Positions 12,298 to 23,303 of a stretch of 64,000 bases of DNA are shown here, in pieces. The stretch is taken from the NCBI GenBank assembly GCA_943736015.1, contig OX031064.1, positions 38,491,361-38,555,360 on the forward strand, given 5' to 3'. The position numbers and the translations under genes are program-made. Every line of letters starts with the position of its first letter. Positions within the stretch are counted from its first letter, which is position 1. Under the pieces are notes generated by a model. It had not been told where the DNA came from, did not search any database, and saw only the letters and a program-made list of their open reading frames with translations. The stretch is from Tridacna crocea. Taxonomy: Eukaryota; Mollusca; Bivalvia; Cardiida; Cardiidae.

Positions 12298-12600
12298 ACT
12301 AAAATGGACGCAAGATCTCAATTTAACAAATGTAAACGAATACTTTGATCATAATCACAACAAAACATAGAATACTTCAAGACGTTATAGATTTTTTTCT
12401 TGCAATTCATTTTTATGTTATTTAGCGTCAAAAACGGCGCAAGAGCAAATTTCTTAAACCTTTCTATAGAAATAAGAAGGAGAATGGGTCAGTAACTTTA
12501 AATCAAAATGGACGCAACTTCCCATTTTGCTACAGGAATTAAAATTATATTGAAGTAAAGTAGAGATATTACAGAATACTTCAAGACGTTATAGATTTTA
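12298..12600 (+). repeat. Two direct copies of an about 95-bp sequence
   Basis: The 12298-12395 copy (AAATGGACGCAAGATC ... AATACTTCAAGACGTTATAG) is repeated with changes at 12505-12600. The shared end AATACTTCAAGACGTTATAG is identical in both. Function unknown. Confidence 0.7.
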
Positions 12601-12619
12601 ATCATTTTAGAAGAAAAAT

Positions 12620-13100
12620 GTGTTTTAGTCGATCAAAAAAAATTTCCTTCTGAATCCTATATGACAGGCCGTTATCGGAAATCCTTTCGGACCAGATAAT
12701 CGATATGTTCCAAGGAGAGTAACTCTTGCTCGACCTGCAGCTGAAAGTTGGGGATGAAAGGTGGTACAGTTTCCTCATCCACCCTATTCTTCCTTCCTCA
12801 GCCCATGAGACGTCGATATGGCTCTAAAAGTATCTTGGTAACTTGCAGTTTTTCAGTGTCTGCGGGGTATTCCTGGAAAAAATTATTTTGCAGCCTTCAC
12901 AGACTGGATTTCCAGACTTGAAAAATGTATTTCTGTCAAGGGGGGACACTTTTAATGGATGAAATGAACAAAATACATGTATAACATGCATATAATAAAA
13001 TGCATCTCATAGACACCCAGTGACATAATTAAATGAACGACCCCCGTAAGACCATCATTTAGCAACAAGCAAGAAAGAGAAATGGGACCGTGAAGTTGGC
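12620..13100. other. Unique stretch, weak coding-like composition
   Basis: 12660-12960 is less AT-rich than its surroundings, and a frame reading VGDERWYSFLIHPILPSSAH is visible, but it is interrupted by stops. I cannot name it. It could be a decayed exon or retroelement piece. Confidence 0.25.
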
Positions 13101-13137
13101 TCAACGCTCAGTAATCAACATTCAGCTCAACACCAGC

Positions 13138-13200
13138 CTTGTTGAGCCAGCTCGACATTCCAGCTCAACGGCAAGCTCAACAGCAAAATTACATATATAT
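13138..13200 (+). repeat. Single unit of the GTTGAGCCAGCTCGACATT minisatellite
   Basis: TTGTTGAGCCAGCTCGACAT followed by two AGCTCAAC motifs. Three tandem copies of the same unit occur 2 kb downstream at 15219-15400. Confidence 0.75.
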
Positions 13201-13526
13201 TTCAAAATAAGAAAATATTGATGCTGAACATCAATGGCGCCGTAAACCACTTATTTCTGTAACAGGGCACAATGCACTGGGACACAACGTGATCACTGTT
13301 AATCACGTGATCGTTTAACACCTCAGTAGGAATCACATTGTTGATCACATGACTCATTTTGTCACGTTTAACATCCAGTATTTGCATATGTGGAGAAAAT
13401 CGTCGCCCTTGTAAGATTTTGTCTACACAAACAAACATTAATTTTGTCGGCAATGTATTACCATACATTAACGAAAGAAAAAGTGTTATCGAATTGTGCT
13501 AAATCTGACATTCTAACACATATGTC

Positions 13527-13619
13527 TGGTATCATACAACCCCTCTTTATAGATATAATAAAGACTTGAACGAAGTTCTCATTATATCTCTATAGACTAG
13601 AGGGGTGGTATGAGACCAG
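13527..13619. repeat. Imperfect inverted repeat, about 93 bp
   Basis: Arms CTGGTATCATACAACCCCTC and GAGGGGTGGTATGAGACCAG enclose a second imperfect inverted repeat of ATATAATAAAGACTTGAAC type. It abuts a larger foldback starting at 13644. Confidence 0.7.
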
Positions 13620-13643
13620 TCATGTCAGGCGCAACGATTTACG

Positions 13644-14141
13644 GATGTTTTGGTAACAGACGAGTTCGGTAATATAGATTATAGAGTAAATCAATTGGAT
13701 GTTTCGGAAACAAAGCAATTATATAGTGTTTATCTATCGTGACGTTCTTTACACCCAACGCATGACTTTATTTTATTCAAACCTTCGTTTTTAAAACCTT
13801 AATTTGTAATTCCCACTATGTTTTATAAATAATTTTTTGTTATGACCCTAATTCTATGCTGTATGTATTGGCCATGTGGATTGCCTATCTATCAAGCGAA
13901 AAGGGTGGAAAGTGGAAAAAAAAAAAACAATAAATAAAGGATTTGAACCTATCTATCAAGGGATAAATTGTTGAAAAGTGTAAAAGTAAAAGGTTTGAAC
14001 AAAACAAAGCCATACATTAGGTGTAAAGAACGTCACAGAACAAAAACATAATATAATTGTTTTGTTACCGAAAGATCCAATCGATTTACTCTATAAGTCT
14101 ATGTTACCGAACTCGTTTGTTACCAAAACTTCTGTCACCTG
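13644..14141. mobile_element. Foldback element with about 120-bp arms
   Basis: The left arm 13644-13765 (GATGTTTTGGTAACAGACGA ... GACGTTCTTTACACC) is matched by its complement at about 14018-14141 (GGTGTAAAGAACGTCAC ... GTTACCAAAACTTC). The 250-bp interior contains two direct copies of CCTATCTATCAAG. No reading frame. Probably a non-autonomous DNA transposon. Confidence 0.75.
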
Positions 14142-14324
14142 CTCCAACATTGACCTAGTTACAGTTAGCTGGTCTTAAAAGCACGATCGCGATAGGAAAA
14201 CAATATTTCTACAATCCATACAAAACTAGAACAAAAATATAACGGGGGTCACAAGTACCACATAGGGTGCTCTAGGGTCAAAGAGCTTGAAAATACCTTT
14301 TAACCTTTTTCCAGCGTAAGATAT

Positions 14325-14874
14325 TTAAAGGTGGCCTTTCCGATTTTTGGACAAAAATTTTACAAAAATGCAAAGAAAAAATCATCTTCATACTCCCATA
14401 GCCTTTTAATTTGCGTTCATAAAACCCCAGTAGTCGAAAACCATCCGATAACACGAGAAATTAGAGATTTATTACGGACCAGGTTCACACCAACAGGAGA
14501 CACGTTCTATTTTTAGATTATCAATTCTCTCATTTGAATACTGGAAAACACAGACAAAGTTTCAAACAATCGTCTGAAGAAGACATTAGTGAAAATAATT
14601 ATTACATGTTTGTTATGTATTGGAATTTAAGCGTTATTAGTCACGTGCCAGTCATTTGACATTCCAACAATGCTGTATTGATTTTTGGCGCGAAATCTAA
14701 AAATAGCTTAAGAGGCTACGTAGCCTTTTAAGGGAATAGCACCATTTTTTTTTTTTTGTAACTTTATGATTCTTAATTATTGATGATTTGTTTTGTTTTT
14801 TCATATAACTTTCAATGATATATATATTTTTTAATTTAGCGTGATATGAAAATTCTAAATACCTACCTTTAAAA
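14325..14874 (+). mobile_element. Family H repeat, copy 2
   Basis: TTTAAAGGTGGCC start and CCTACCTTTAA end; the body matches copy 1 at 1089 across its whole length. Not flanked by other elements here, so this is the cleanest copy for defining the ends. Confidence 0.8.
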
Positions 14875-15218
14875 TGGCGGTTTCGAAAATTTGTGACAGA
14901 TATTTTTTTATCACGTGACTTATTTTTCAAAATGGATCTTTATTCATCATTATTTTTCGAAAGGAAAATGATGATATGTCTACGATCCGGGTTTTTATCC
15001 ATTTAACAATGAAAGTACAATATATTATATATTTTAAAAAAATTCCCACAAATAAATAAAACAAAGTTAATATGGACCCCGATCTGGTAATCAAAGTACA
15101 GTAAATATAGATGGATGTTGAAATAAAGCATGGAACCAGTTCAATATGGCTGCCTCCTTAGGCACTTTACAAAACCGAATAAAAATATAGTGCCGCCGCT
15201 CAAGCGGCGCCACAATCA

Positions 15219-15400
15219 AAGTTTGTTGAGCCAGCTCGATATTCCAGCCCAACCACAAGCTCAACAGTAAAAATACTTATACATGTGCTTTGATCAATAT
15301 CCGTTGAGCCAGCTCGACATTCTAGCTCAAACACCAGCTTAACAGCAGAAATGCATCTATTTGTCAAGCCGTTGAACCAGCTCGACATTCCAGCTATTTT
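15219..15400 (+). repeat. Three-unit minisatellite
   Basis: Three tandem units of about 70 bp, each starting GTTGAGCCAGCTCGA (the third GTTGAACCAGCTCGA). Each has AGCTCAA-type motifs that can pair with the start of the unit, so each unit can fold on itself. Confidence 0.8.
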
Positions 15401-15581
15401 GTACAGTCTGATGTTGATTTACATTGTCCACAGGAGGTCAGTCAGTTGGGCTTAGTAGCCTGGGGGGTAAGACTTCATCCGAGGGTGTTATTTTTCATTT
15501 TTTACAGAAACGGGTTCATTCTGTACTTCTATTTCAATGAACAATAAAAGGCAAAATCAAAATATTTGGCTCGGTAGACCT

Positions 15582-15795
15582 TTAACCAGCTAGAAAAGCG
15601 AAATCTAATGCCATCGTCAAGCCAACAATTAAAAAAACCCGAATTTTGCTATTTCAAAAATACATATATTTTGGTATGGCTTTTATTTTCGGGCTGTGAA
15701 GAAGCAAGATTAGACTGCACGTTCTGTGCAATCTGATCTTGGTCTATACTGTACGCAATAGTTCACTGAGACGAGCTTACTGGCCTAAGGGTTAA
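15582..15795 (+). mobile_element. Family D TTAA MITE, diverged
   Basis: TTAA at 15582 with CCAGCTAGA, a centre GACTGCACGTTCTGTGCAAT at about 15712-15732, and right end CTAAGGGTTAA at 15785-15795. The left end has lost its CCCTT. Confidence 0.7.
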
Positions 15796-16064
15796 GTTTA
15801 TGAAACTATTCAAATTTTAATGACATCAAATTCTTGACTATGTCATCATATTAATAGACATGGCTGTTCGCCATTACCTATGCCGTAGTTGAAAAGCACT
15901 CTCGGCGTTAAGCTGTTCTGTTTGAGTGATAAAAATGTTGATTTTGTTGATAAATATGGGAAGACGTGCTAGACATTCTATCTACTTTAGACCGATACTA
16001 GTCATTTTTATTCATGAACTTTGATAGGGGAGAATATAGTCGCGGCATTCAATAACTGAACCTG

Positions 16065-16160
16065 GGCCAGTACTCACCAACCATTTTTAAAGCTTGGCCT
16101 TACGAAATCTTATTCTTAAGAATTATCTAAATTTCAAGGTAACACATCTTCTGATAGTGA
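16065..16160 (+). mobile_element. Family G foldback, left half only
   Basis: CAGTACTCACCAACCATTTT followed by ATCTTATTCTTAAGAATT and ACACATCTTCTGATAG matches the left arm of family G. The right arm is missing. Confidence 0.6.
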
Positions 16161-16263
16161 AGAGTTGATGGTCGCATTTTCAACTTTTGATATTCTCAAG
16201 GACATTCGTATTTTTCTGTTATTCACATTATTGAATCGCATACAGTCTTAGAATTAAGATTGT

Positions 16264-16406
16264 TTAACCCATTACCACACAATCCCTACTTTTGACGCCC
16301 CTGAGACAGAAGCCTTTTGAAAACACTGCGGGAAAAGGAGAAAATGCTTGTGACCAGCATTTTCTCCTTTTCCCAAAGTGTTTTCTACCCTTCCCAGAAT
16401 AAATTG
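16264..16406 (-). mobile_element. Family A MITE, far end lost
   Basis: TTAACCCATTACCACAC start, then the hairpin with arms carrying ACACTG and CAGTG-like partner changes (AAAACACTGCGG / AAAGTGTTTT). Similarity stops near 16406 and no closing terminal repeat is seen. Confidence 0.75.
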
Positions 16407-16865
16407 AACAGAGAAAAGGGGGAAAAGCGCCATTTTCTTCACGACTGACAATACTTCAGACAGCCGTATTTCTGTAGAGAGGTGGAAATTAAGGATTACT
16501 TGGCCCAAAAGTTAACGTATCCAATCAAATCCATGTACGTTTGTATAAACGTAACTATTCTGTATCTCTAGATCTCTCTGAAAATCGTACAAATGAACGT
16601 TCAACATAACCGCGGTCACCTTTTGTGGCGTTCAGACCCGTAGTTTAGTGCATCTTTAACCGGCATCTTTCTATTAGCAATAATCGGTTCTCTATGTTCA
16701 TTGCCCTTTTGGGAAACAGCTCCTGCGCCAGCGTTTAACACGCCAATGAGTAGAATCTCTCTTTTTTTCCCGATCTTTGTTTTTCTCGGTTTTTAATTTG
16801 TTGGTGAGTCCGTTAGCTCCGTAGATAATATATATAGTTTGAAGAGCAGTTGTCGCTCGTTCACC

Positions 16866-17166
16866 AGCCGATATAGCTCAGTAGATAGAGGATAGGACTC
16901 GTGAACACAATGTTTCGGGTCACTACAGGTTATGGGTTCGTTTCCCCGGCTGGCAAACTAAAATTACTAATAGTATTTCGGAGGAGACATTAAACCGAGG
17001 TTCTGTGTGACGGTGCTATACGCCGAGCACGTTAAAGAACCAGGCAAAGCTCTCAGTAGTTTTGACCTGTATCCTTGCACTATTCCCCCGTAACAACTAA
17101 CCGTCTTCTGGGGGGCCTCGCTCAGATGGGCAAACGGTAGCGACGATAAATAAACAGAAATAACCA
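16866..17166 (+). mobile_element. tRNA-derived SINE
   Basis: The head has box A-like TATAGCTCAGTAGATAGAG (16872-16890) and box B-like GGGTTCGTTTCCC (16934-16946), a tRNA-like arrangement with an enlarged variable region. The body contains GACATTAAACCGAGG and GCACGTTAAAGAACC (16985-17042), a core type common in SINEs of marine invertebrates. The tail is A-rich (GATAAATAAACAGAAATAA). Not a functional tRNA: the acceptor stem does not pair well. No clear target duplication identified. Confidence 0.75.
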
Positions 17167-17356
17167 ACTAACAGTCGCTCGTTCGATTTACCAAATTCTT
17201 TTCGAGGATTAAAAAGTATCCTTTGTCAAAGCTTAGCGCGTAACGATATTTGATGTGGAAAAGAAGCCAGTGGCTTGGAAAGAATTTCACGCTGAGTACT
17301 CTTCAAATGATACATGTATCTTATGATCTTATGATAGATCTGTAACTGATACGATG

Positions 17357-17533
17357 TTAACCTTTTACTACATAAAGTATTTCTATGTTATCTCTAATTG
17401 ACCCTAAATAACAGCAAGGATGAAGCCGTTTCTTATGTGTATATGACACCTTTTGGTACCATAGAAAACAATATTTTCCAAAGGCTCCTACAAGCAATGC
17501 GTAGAAATGAGTAACTATGGAGTAAAGGGTTAA
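17357..17533 (+). mobile_element. Family C TTAA MITE lacking its hairpin
   Basis: TTAA ends with CCTTTTACTACATA and TATGGAGTAAAGGG. The body matches the copy at 18904, but the central palindrome is gone. Only GAAAACAATATTTTCC remains where the full copy has a hairpin of about 65 bp. Confidence 0.85.
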
Positions 17534-17619
17534 AAACCTGTAACTCATCAAATCAACAAACGTACTGTATTTATTTAATTTCTTCCAAGGCTGCTGATGA
17601 CAACAGTCCATTTATATAT

Positions 17620-17885
17620 GGCCTGTAACAGGCGAAAAGTGGCATTCGGTCATTTGCCTAAAGTGTTGCCTCTGATTAACCTGGGCAGTCCGCGCAGACT
17701 AATCTGTGACGACACTTTTCGCTTTTATGTATTTTTCTGTTTTTTGCGCAAGCCTACTGTAGCATTATTTCAAACGTAGTCGTAAAATGATGTCTCTGGT
17801 TAGCCTGCGCGGACTGCGCAAGCTGATCCGGGACGACACTTTACGCAAATGTCTAAATGCCTCTTTTAGCGTGTTGGAGGCCAAT
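17620..17885. repeat. Two family J modules
   Basis: Two copies of a block around AACCTGGGCAGTCCGCGCAG (about 17675-17700) and AGCCTGCGCGGACTGCGCA (about 17801-17820), each followed by ACGACACTTT and CGC. They match the interior of the foldback at 4930. Confidence 0.65.
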
Positions 17886-18162
17886 GATATCAGTGCTTCC
17901 TAGATTTCACAGGGCTTTAGATTTGCCGTGCCTTGCCCATTGGCACACCAAGAAAACCAGCTGTGCATGGTCAGATCTAACTAAGCCATCTGAATTACAT
18001 TTTCAACCTCTATGGCCGAGCCACACAGACTGCCCCTGTATTCCAGGATTTGAACTGCTTACGAACATGAAAGTTCGTAACAAAAGCATGGCTGAAATTC
18101 AAAACGCATCTGGCGGTATTCGAACCCATGACGGGCAAATATCCTCGTTTTTAGAGGTTTAC

Positions 18163-18566
18163 CATCTTCGCAAGCCAAGGCTGACGATTCACTACGTTAC
18201 TCTACCCTTGGCGGATCGAGCTTGATTTTTACATTCCCCCGATACGCTTTCTCATTGGTTGCAGCCAGCTCTAGCCGCAATGAATGAAATCACTCGCAGT
18301 ATTTTATCTTTGATAAAAATAGAACAAAGTCGCTATACCTTTCGAATAGGAGGTAAACATGGAAACCCACGTGGATGTCTGCTTATCGCTTCATGTGTAT
18401 TCGTAAGCGGTTTGTAAAACGATATTTCATTTGCTTTTAGAAATATGATATAAAGGGGGGTAATAATCAGCATCCAATAGAGGGTGCATCGCAGGAATCT
18501 CGAAATCGGGCTCAATCCGCCAAGGTAAGATCCACGTAGTGATCGTAACCTTGGCTCGCGAAGATG
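18163..18566 (+). mobile_element. Family O foldback, copy 1 (about 404 bp)
   Basis: Ends CATCTTCGCAAGCCAAGG and CCTTGGCTCGCGAAGATG are inverted repeats extending about 65 bp. The interior is shared with an inverted copy at 22408-22812. Non-coding. The defined ends and two copies indicate a non-autonomous DNA transposon. Confidence 0.8.
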
Positions 18567-18654
18567 TTGTTATAGGTATTGTAACTAAATCGGGACGAAG
18601 CCATGCATGAAGGAGTGGTCTCCCGTAACAGATGCCCAAAGGTAACAATTCTTG

Positions 18655-18725
18655 GGCACAATGCAAATCATGATCAGACTGCACATATCGTGCTGTCTGA
18701 TCATTAATCATCCCTGTCCAATATC
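18655..18725. repeat. Family D-type hairpin fragment
   Basis: ATGATCAGACTGCACATATC pairs with CGTGCTGTCTGATCAT. Followed by CCCTGTCCAATA, as in D and F elements. Outer ends not found. Confidence 0.5.
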
Positions 18726-18903
18726 CAATATATCCTGAGTTATTCTGTCCAAAATGTTGTCGAATGAAGACAAACCTTACCATGTTTCAAAAAACAAAAC
18801 TTTAAAGAAATAAAAAACGTAGAAAATTCATCATCATTACTGCGGAGAATTTATAGGAGAATTAAATAAGGCTAAATTTCTCTCTTCAAAAGCCTCTGTT
18901 TTT

Positions 18904-19133
18904 TTAACTCTTTACCCAATAAGATATTTCTATGGTATCTCTAATTGACCCTAAATAACAGCAAGAATGAGGCCGTTTCTTATGTGTGTATGACACCTTT
19001 TGATGGCATAGGAAACATTGTTGCAAAAGGTGAAATTGCTCGTCATGAGCAATTTCACCTTTTGCAACAGTGTTTTCCAAAGGCTCCTACAAGCAATTCC
19101 GTAGAAATGAGTATCTATGAAGTACAGGGTTAA
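18904..19133 (+). mobile_element. Family C TTAA MITE, complete
   Basis: TTAA at 18904-18907 and 19130-19133, with ends CTCTTTACCCAATA and TACAGGG. The central palindrome (about 19012-19080) has arms AAACATTGTTGCAAAAGGTG with apex GCTCGTCATGAGC. It differs from family A and B stems at paired positions (GCAAAAGG/CCTTTTGC). Confidence 0.85.
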
Positions 19134-19216
19134 TCTGCGATTTTTATTAAATACCTTAATATTAAAACGATTCTATAGATGAAGATTTATCACACAAAAT
19201 TAGGAGGGTTATCTCT

Positions 19217-19446
19217 TTAACTCTACCAAATAAAATTTCAGACTGGTCCAAATTGAAGGCTTATGCAGACGACAGATTAAACATGGCCAAAGTGAGAAAG
19301 ATTGTCATTGAAAGGGTAGAAAATATTGTGGGAGATAGATAAAATGCTAGTTACCAGCATTTTTTTTTTCCTTTTTCCACTATGTTTTCCAAAACCTCCT
19401 TCTTCAGGGTTGATAAAAGTCGGGGATCATGAGGCAAAAAGGTTGA
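19217..19446 (+). mobile_element. Family A MITE, first of three in a cluster
   Basis: TTAACTCTACCAAAT start, hairpin at 19316-19390 with a decayed left arm, and end CAAAAAGGTTGA. It runs directly into the next copy. Confidence 0.8.
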
Positions 19447-19674
19447 CCTTTTACCAAACTGCAAAATTTTGGACCTATCCAAATCGAAAGCATTTGTAGG
19501 GCGATAATTTCACAGTGGCTCGAATGAAGCATTTTTTTTTCTTTGATAGGGTAGAAAACTTTGTGTGAAAAGGAGAAAATGCTGGTAACCAGCATTTTCT
19601 CCTTTTCCCACAAAGTTTTCAAAAGGTCTCTTCCTCAGGGTCGTTAAAAGTCTCCATTGTATGGTAAAGGGTAA
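19443..19674 (+). mobile_element. Family A MITE, second of the cluster
   Basis: TTGACCTTTTACCAAAC start and TGGTAAAGGGTAA end. The hairpin (about 19556-19622) carries ACTTTGTG and CACAAAGT, a paired change from the consensus ACATTGTG/CACAATGT. Confidence 0.85.
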
Positions 19675-19715
19675 AGTGGTAATCGCATATCGCACTTCAT
19701 AATTCTTATCCACCT

Positions 19716-19944
19716 TTAACCCTTTACCCTATGGCAATATTGTAGACCTGTCCGAATTGAAAGCATTTGCGGATGACAGTTTCAATCTGGCTAATAAGAA
19801 ATTATTTTTCTTTGATAGGGTAGAAAACATTGTGGGAAAAGGAGAAAATGCTGGTAACCAGCATTTTCTCCTTTTCCCACAATGTTTTCAAAAGTCTTCT
19901 CTTTCAGGGGCGTCAAAAGTCGTCATTAAGTGGTAAAGGGTTGA
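19716..19944 (+). mobile_element. Family A MITE, third of the cluster
   Basis: TTAACCCTTTACCCTATGG start, perfect hairpin at about 19822-19890 with apex GCTGGTAACCAGC, end GGTAAAGGGTTGA. Confidence 0.9.
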
Positions 19945-20414
19945 GCCATCACGGATGGAAAGCCTGGCTGGCTAATCCGGAAATGTTCACGACTAGAAGT
20001 TAGTTGCAGTTAATCCGGAAAGGCCCATGCCTATCGGTCAAGTCGATGAGAGTTCAAGCACCAACTCGAACATAATCTAATCATGGTGGATGAGAGGCAT
20101 TGCGACTTGGTTTATTCCACTAGCAAGTTGTTAAATGAATCGACTTCGTTCAAAACTCACTAAAGCCAGCGAATAGGTAATTTTCAGTGTTTAAAACCCG
20201 AAAATATAATGGATTACCCATCACTACATACAGGTCTGATTTATCCAGTGCATTTGATCGAGAATATATATCATCAAAGTTTACCGTAGATACCCTATTT
20301 TAAGAAGCCTCGCCTAAAAGACGCACTAGAAAATTAAGGAAAATGCGGCTTATGGTCTATTTTGTACGGTCATATTTTTTGCATGGCACAATCGACAGTT
20401 CTATCGATTATTTT

Positions 20415-20530
20415 GAGTAACGTGTTTTAGTATAGTTCTTAAGAATTGAGGCAAATTTCAAAGAAACACATTTTATGGTTAGCTAAGCCAAATAATTTAT
20501 CCAGTTAGAAAGTGTATTATAAAAGTATAG
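20415..20530 (+). mobile_element. Degenerate family G fragment
   Basis: GTTCTTAAGAATTGAGGCAA and TGGTTAGCTAAGCCAAATAA resemble the arms and centre of family G. Terminal repeats not seen. Confidence 0.45.
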
Positions 20531-20539
20531 ATTTAGGCC

Positions 20540-21640
20540 GCATTTGCACAGCAAAACAAAAGAATTAGTTTAAACATATTTTATTACCAATTGTATACAT
20601 AGTTTTCTATATAACAAAGACAGTAATCATCCAAATAAGGCAAAAGGGTCTGGCCACAAGTTCTCACGACTTAGCTTCGGCCATTCTCTTTTGTTTAACT
20701 TTTTCTCTTTTTGTTTTACACCGAATACGGTCTTCAATAATACCAGATATATTAAAAAAAAAACATACAATAAATAAATTTCGGGCTAGTATGTAGAGAA
20801 GACAGTGTCTTTCCGGTCATGAACGGAAACAACATGCATACAAATGAAAATTTGTTAAAGAAACAAGTCAATCAAAAAAAAAGTAAATAGGCAAAAGAAT
20901 AAAGATATTTTAAATGAACATCTACTAAACAAAACCTTTGTAGATCATTTCTTCTGTTTATTGGGTTACACATTATTTTGAAAAACTCACAGACAATAAT
21001 TAATCTAGCGGCTGCCATAGTAAACATAAAAAAATGTTGAAAATGGCTTAAAACACTCTTCCTTGTAAAACGATTACTCAAAATTATCGATGAAACAAAT
21101 TCTGGCATCATCACACATGCTCATGAAATGCATTATTGTAAACGCAATAATAACGAGCGGTCACATGATTCAAGTCATATTGGGAGTAAAGGATCAAATT
21201 CTCCCACGGGATTTAGGAATCGTTGTTCTCCAAATTAAAATGAACAAGTTCTCTTTAACCCGCTGTGGCCATTCACCAAACTACAGTCTTCTTCGAATAT
21301 TGAAAAACGGGTTTAATTTGGCCTCTTCACGCAACGACTTGACTTCTATCAGTTTTAATGAGCGTTCAGAGATCGTTTAGATCTAACTCATTGTATCCCA
21401 GCAGCTTTACTGTTAACTCCGCCCCCTTGCGGAAGACACTTAAAGAGATGGGAAATTAACAATTTGTTTTGTTTGATGGGGCTAATTTGTTTTGTTTGAG
21501 CTTGTGCCTGGTTGTGATATGCAGCTGCCTCAGCTTACTCCGTCAAAACTAAAGGCTTTCGAACGAACTCGACTGTGATTTCTGTTTGATTCGAGGACAA
21601 ACTCGATCCTTTCCATGCTACCAGACGGCAAAGCACGTTA
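20540..21640. other. No gene recognised
   Basis: AT-rich sequence. Short open frames at 20872-21114 (minus) and 21090-21380 (plus) overlap and have no protein similarity I can name. Confidence 0.45.
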
Positions 21641-21641
21641 C

Positions 21642-21869
21642 TTTACCCTTTCCCAAACGAGAAATTTTAGACTCTTCCAAACTCAAAGAGTTTGCAGACA
21701 ACAATTTCAAATTTGATAAAAATGGCAGAAAGCTTTTCAAATGGGTAGAAAACACTGTGGGAAAAGGAGAAATTGCTCGTTACGAGCAATTTCTCCTTTT
21801 CCCACAGTGTTTTCAAATGACTTGTACTGCAGACACGTAAAAGCAAGGGTTTGTTTGGGAAAGAGTTAA
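21642..21869 (+). mobile_element. Family A body with B-type hairpin apex
   Basis: CCCTTTCCCAAACGAG start and TTTGGGAAAGAGTTAA end. The left flank contains the family A segment (GAGTTTGCAGACAACAAT), but the hairpin apex is GCTCGTTACGAGC, the family B type. The arms carry CACTGTG/CACAGTG, again a paired change. Confidence 0.85.
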
Positions 21870-22089
21870 ATATCATTATCACATAACCATGTTTATTTCA
21901 ACTGTAATACAGCCGCTACGAATTTCCTTATCTTACACACGTCAGAAATACCACAGTGCCTTATTTGGCTAAACTTCAGCATTCATACACCTCATTTCTT
22001 GTACATTGCAGGCCCTGATGTCTGTAAAATCTACTGTCAAAAGTTGGTGATCGTAGCAAAACTGCTGATTTCATCCAACACATAAACTC

Positions 22090-22363
22090 CCTTATGGGCC
22101 CCACAGATTATGACGCTGCGTCAGCAATCCAAGTGGTCAAAACGAGGCAATAGCGGACATGTTCTAACCGGAGATTTTTCGCCTCTCACTTCTGATTCAT
22201 GTGAAAAAAGTAGTCAGTGGTTTCGGAAAGCAAGTTGAGTTAGTATTGGTGTGAGAAAGCCAGGAAACACATGGGTGCGTCACTGACCGTCGTAATATGA
22301 CCTAAGCTCTTACAATGGCGTCGAACTCCGTTACAAACCAAACCAAATCAGTGACATTGGATT
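22090..22363 (+). mobile_element. Degenerate SINE-like 3' region
   Basis: ACTGACCGTCGTAATATGAC followed by ATGGCGTCGAACTCCGTTAC and ACCAAACCAAATC resembles the 3' part of mollusc SINEs (ATATGACC ... GGCGTTAAAC ... AAACAAA). The tRNA-like head is not clear. A weak call. Confidence 0.4.
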
Positions 22364-22407
22364 TTCAGCCTTCTACAGCGGTCAAGTTTAGCTTAGTTTA
22401 GTTGATA

Positions 22408-22812
22408 CATCTTCGCCAGCAAAGGTTGCGATCACTACGTGGATCTTACCTTGGCTGATTGAGCCCGATTTCGATATTCTAGCGAAGCGCCCTCTATTGG
22501 ATGCTGGCTATTACCCCCCCCCCCTTTACATAACATTTCTAAAAGCCAATGAAATATCGTTTTACAAACCGCTAACGAATACACATGAAGCGATAAGCAG
22601 ACATCCACGTGGGTTTCCATGTTTACCTTCTATTCGAAACGTCGCGACCTTGTTCTATTTTTATCAAAGATGAAATGCTACGAGCGATTTCATTCGTTGC
22701 AGTTAGGGCTGGCTGCATCCAATGAAAAAGCGTATCGGGGAAATGTAAAAATCAAGCTCGATCCGCCAAGGGTAGAGTAGTAGTGAATCGTCAGCCTTGG
22801 CTTGCGAAGATG
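22408..22812 (-). mobile_element. Family O foldback, copy 2
   Basis: Inverted relative to 18163-18566 and alignable across its full length. Begins CATCTTCGCCAGCAAAGG and ends CCTTGGCTTGCGAAGATG. Confidence 0.8.
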
Positions 22813-22934
22813 AGTTGTTAATGAGAGCGTGAAAGTAAACTTCCAACACCTCAAAGTTGAACCTACTGACAAAAATAGATATAAAATATGCTCTGGCATA
22901 AGATGGCATAAAGTATCTCTGTGATTCATTATAA

Positions 22935-23090
22935 AAAATACAATGCAAATCATCAAATACTTATGGGTCCATGAAATACAATGTCTAACTACCAACTGCA
23001 TCATGAAGTACACCGGTCCTCTGACATACCGAATATCGACTGATAGCAAAACGTTTCGGTCCAGGTCAGCCTGCGCGGAGCGCCCTTTAC
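22935..23090 (+). repeat. Family P dispersed repeat
   Basis: Shares GGTCCATGAAAT, ATCATGAAGTACACCGGTCC and the following TTTCGGTCCAGGTCAGCCTG with 55000-55190. Partial relatives lie at 43155 and 44333. About 150 bp, non-coding. Confidence 0.6.
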
Positions 23091-23186
23091 CAGGCGATCC
23101 CTTGGGGATTTTCTATGAGCTTGGGAAATAAGGCCATTGAAAACATCGTAATAATTGCTGGAGAAAATCTCACCGTATCGAACAGT

Positions 23187-23303
23187 GTCCTGAGATCAGA
23201 CTGCACCTTTTGTGCAGTCTGGTCTTAATCTATATTTACCTCCCCCCCCCCCCAAAAAAAAAAGGGCGCCTTACCTCTCGCTTAACAACCTAAGGGTTAA
23301 AGA
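23187..23303 (-). mobile_element. Family D MITE remnant
   Basis: Hairpin ATCAGACTGCACCTTTTGTG/CAGTCTGGTCTTAATCTA and an end CTCGCTTAACAACCTAAGGG TTAA at 23284-23299. A C-run and A-run interrupt it at 23240-23262. Confidence 0.6.

Noticed and set aside
12660-12960. Decayed coding sequence
   Set aside because: Composition is suggestive, but no frame is long and no family was recognised; left as unassigned.
16866-16955. tRNA gene
   Set aside because: Enlarged variable region, unpaired acceptor and SINE body following; annotated as a SINE head.
18020-18150. Box B-like GGTTCGAATACCGCC on the minus strand
   Set aside because: No matching box A at tRNA distance and no SINE body. Probably chance.
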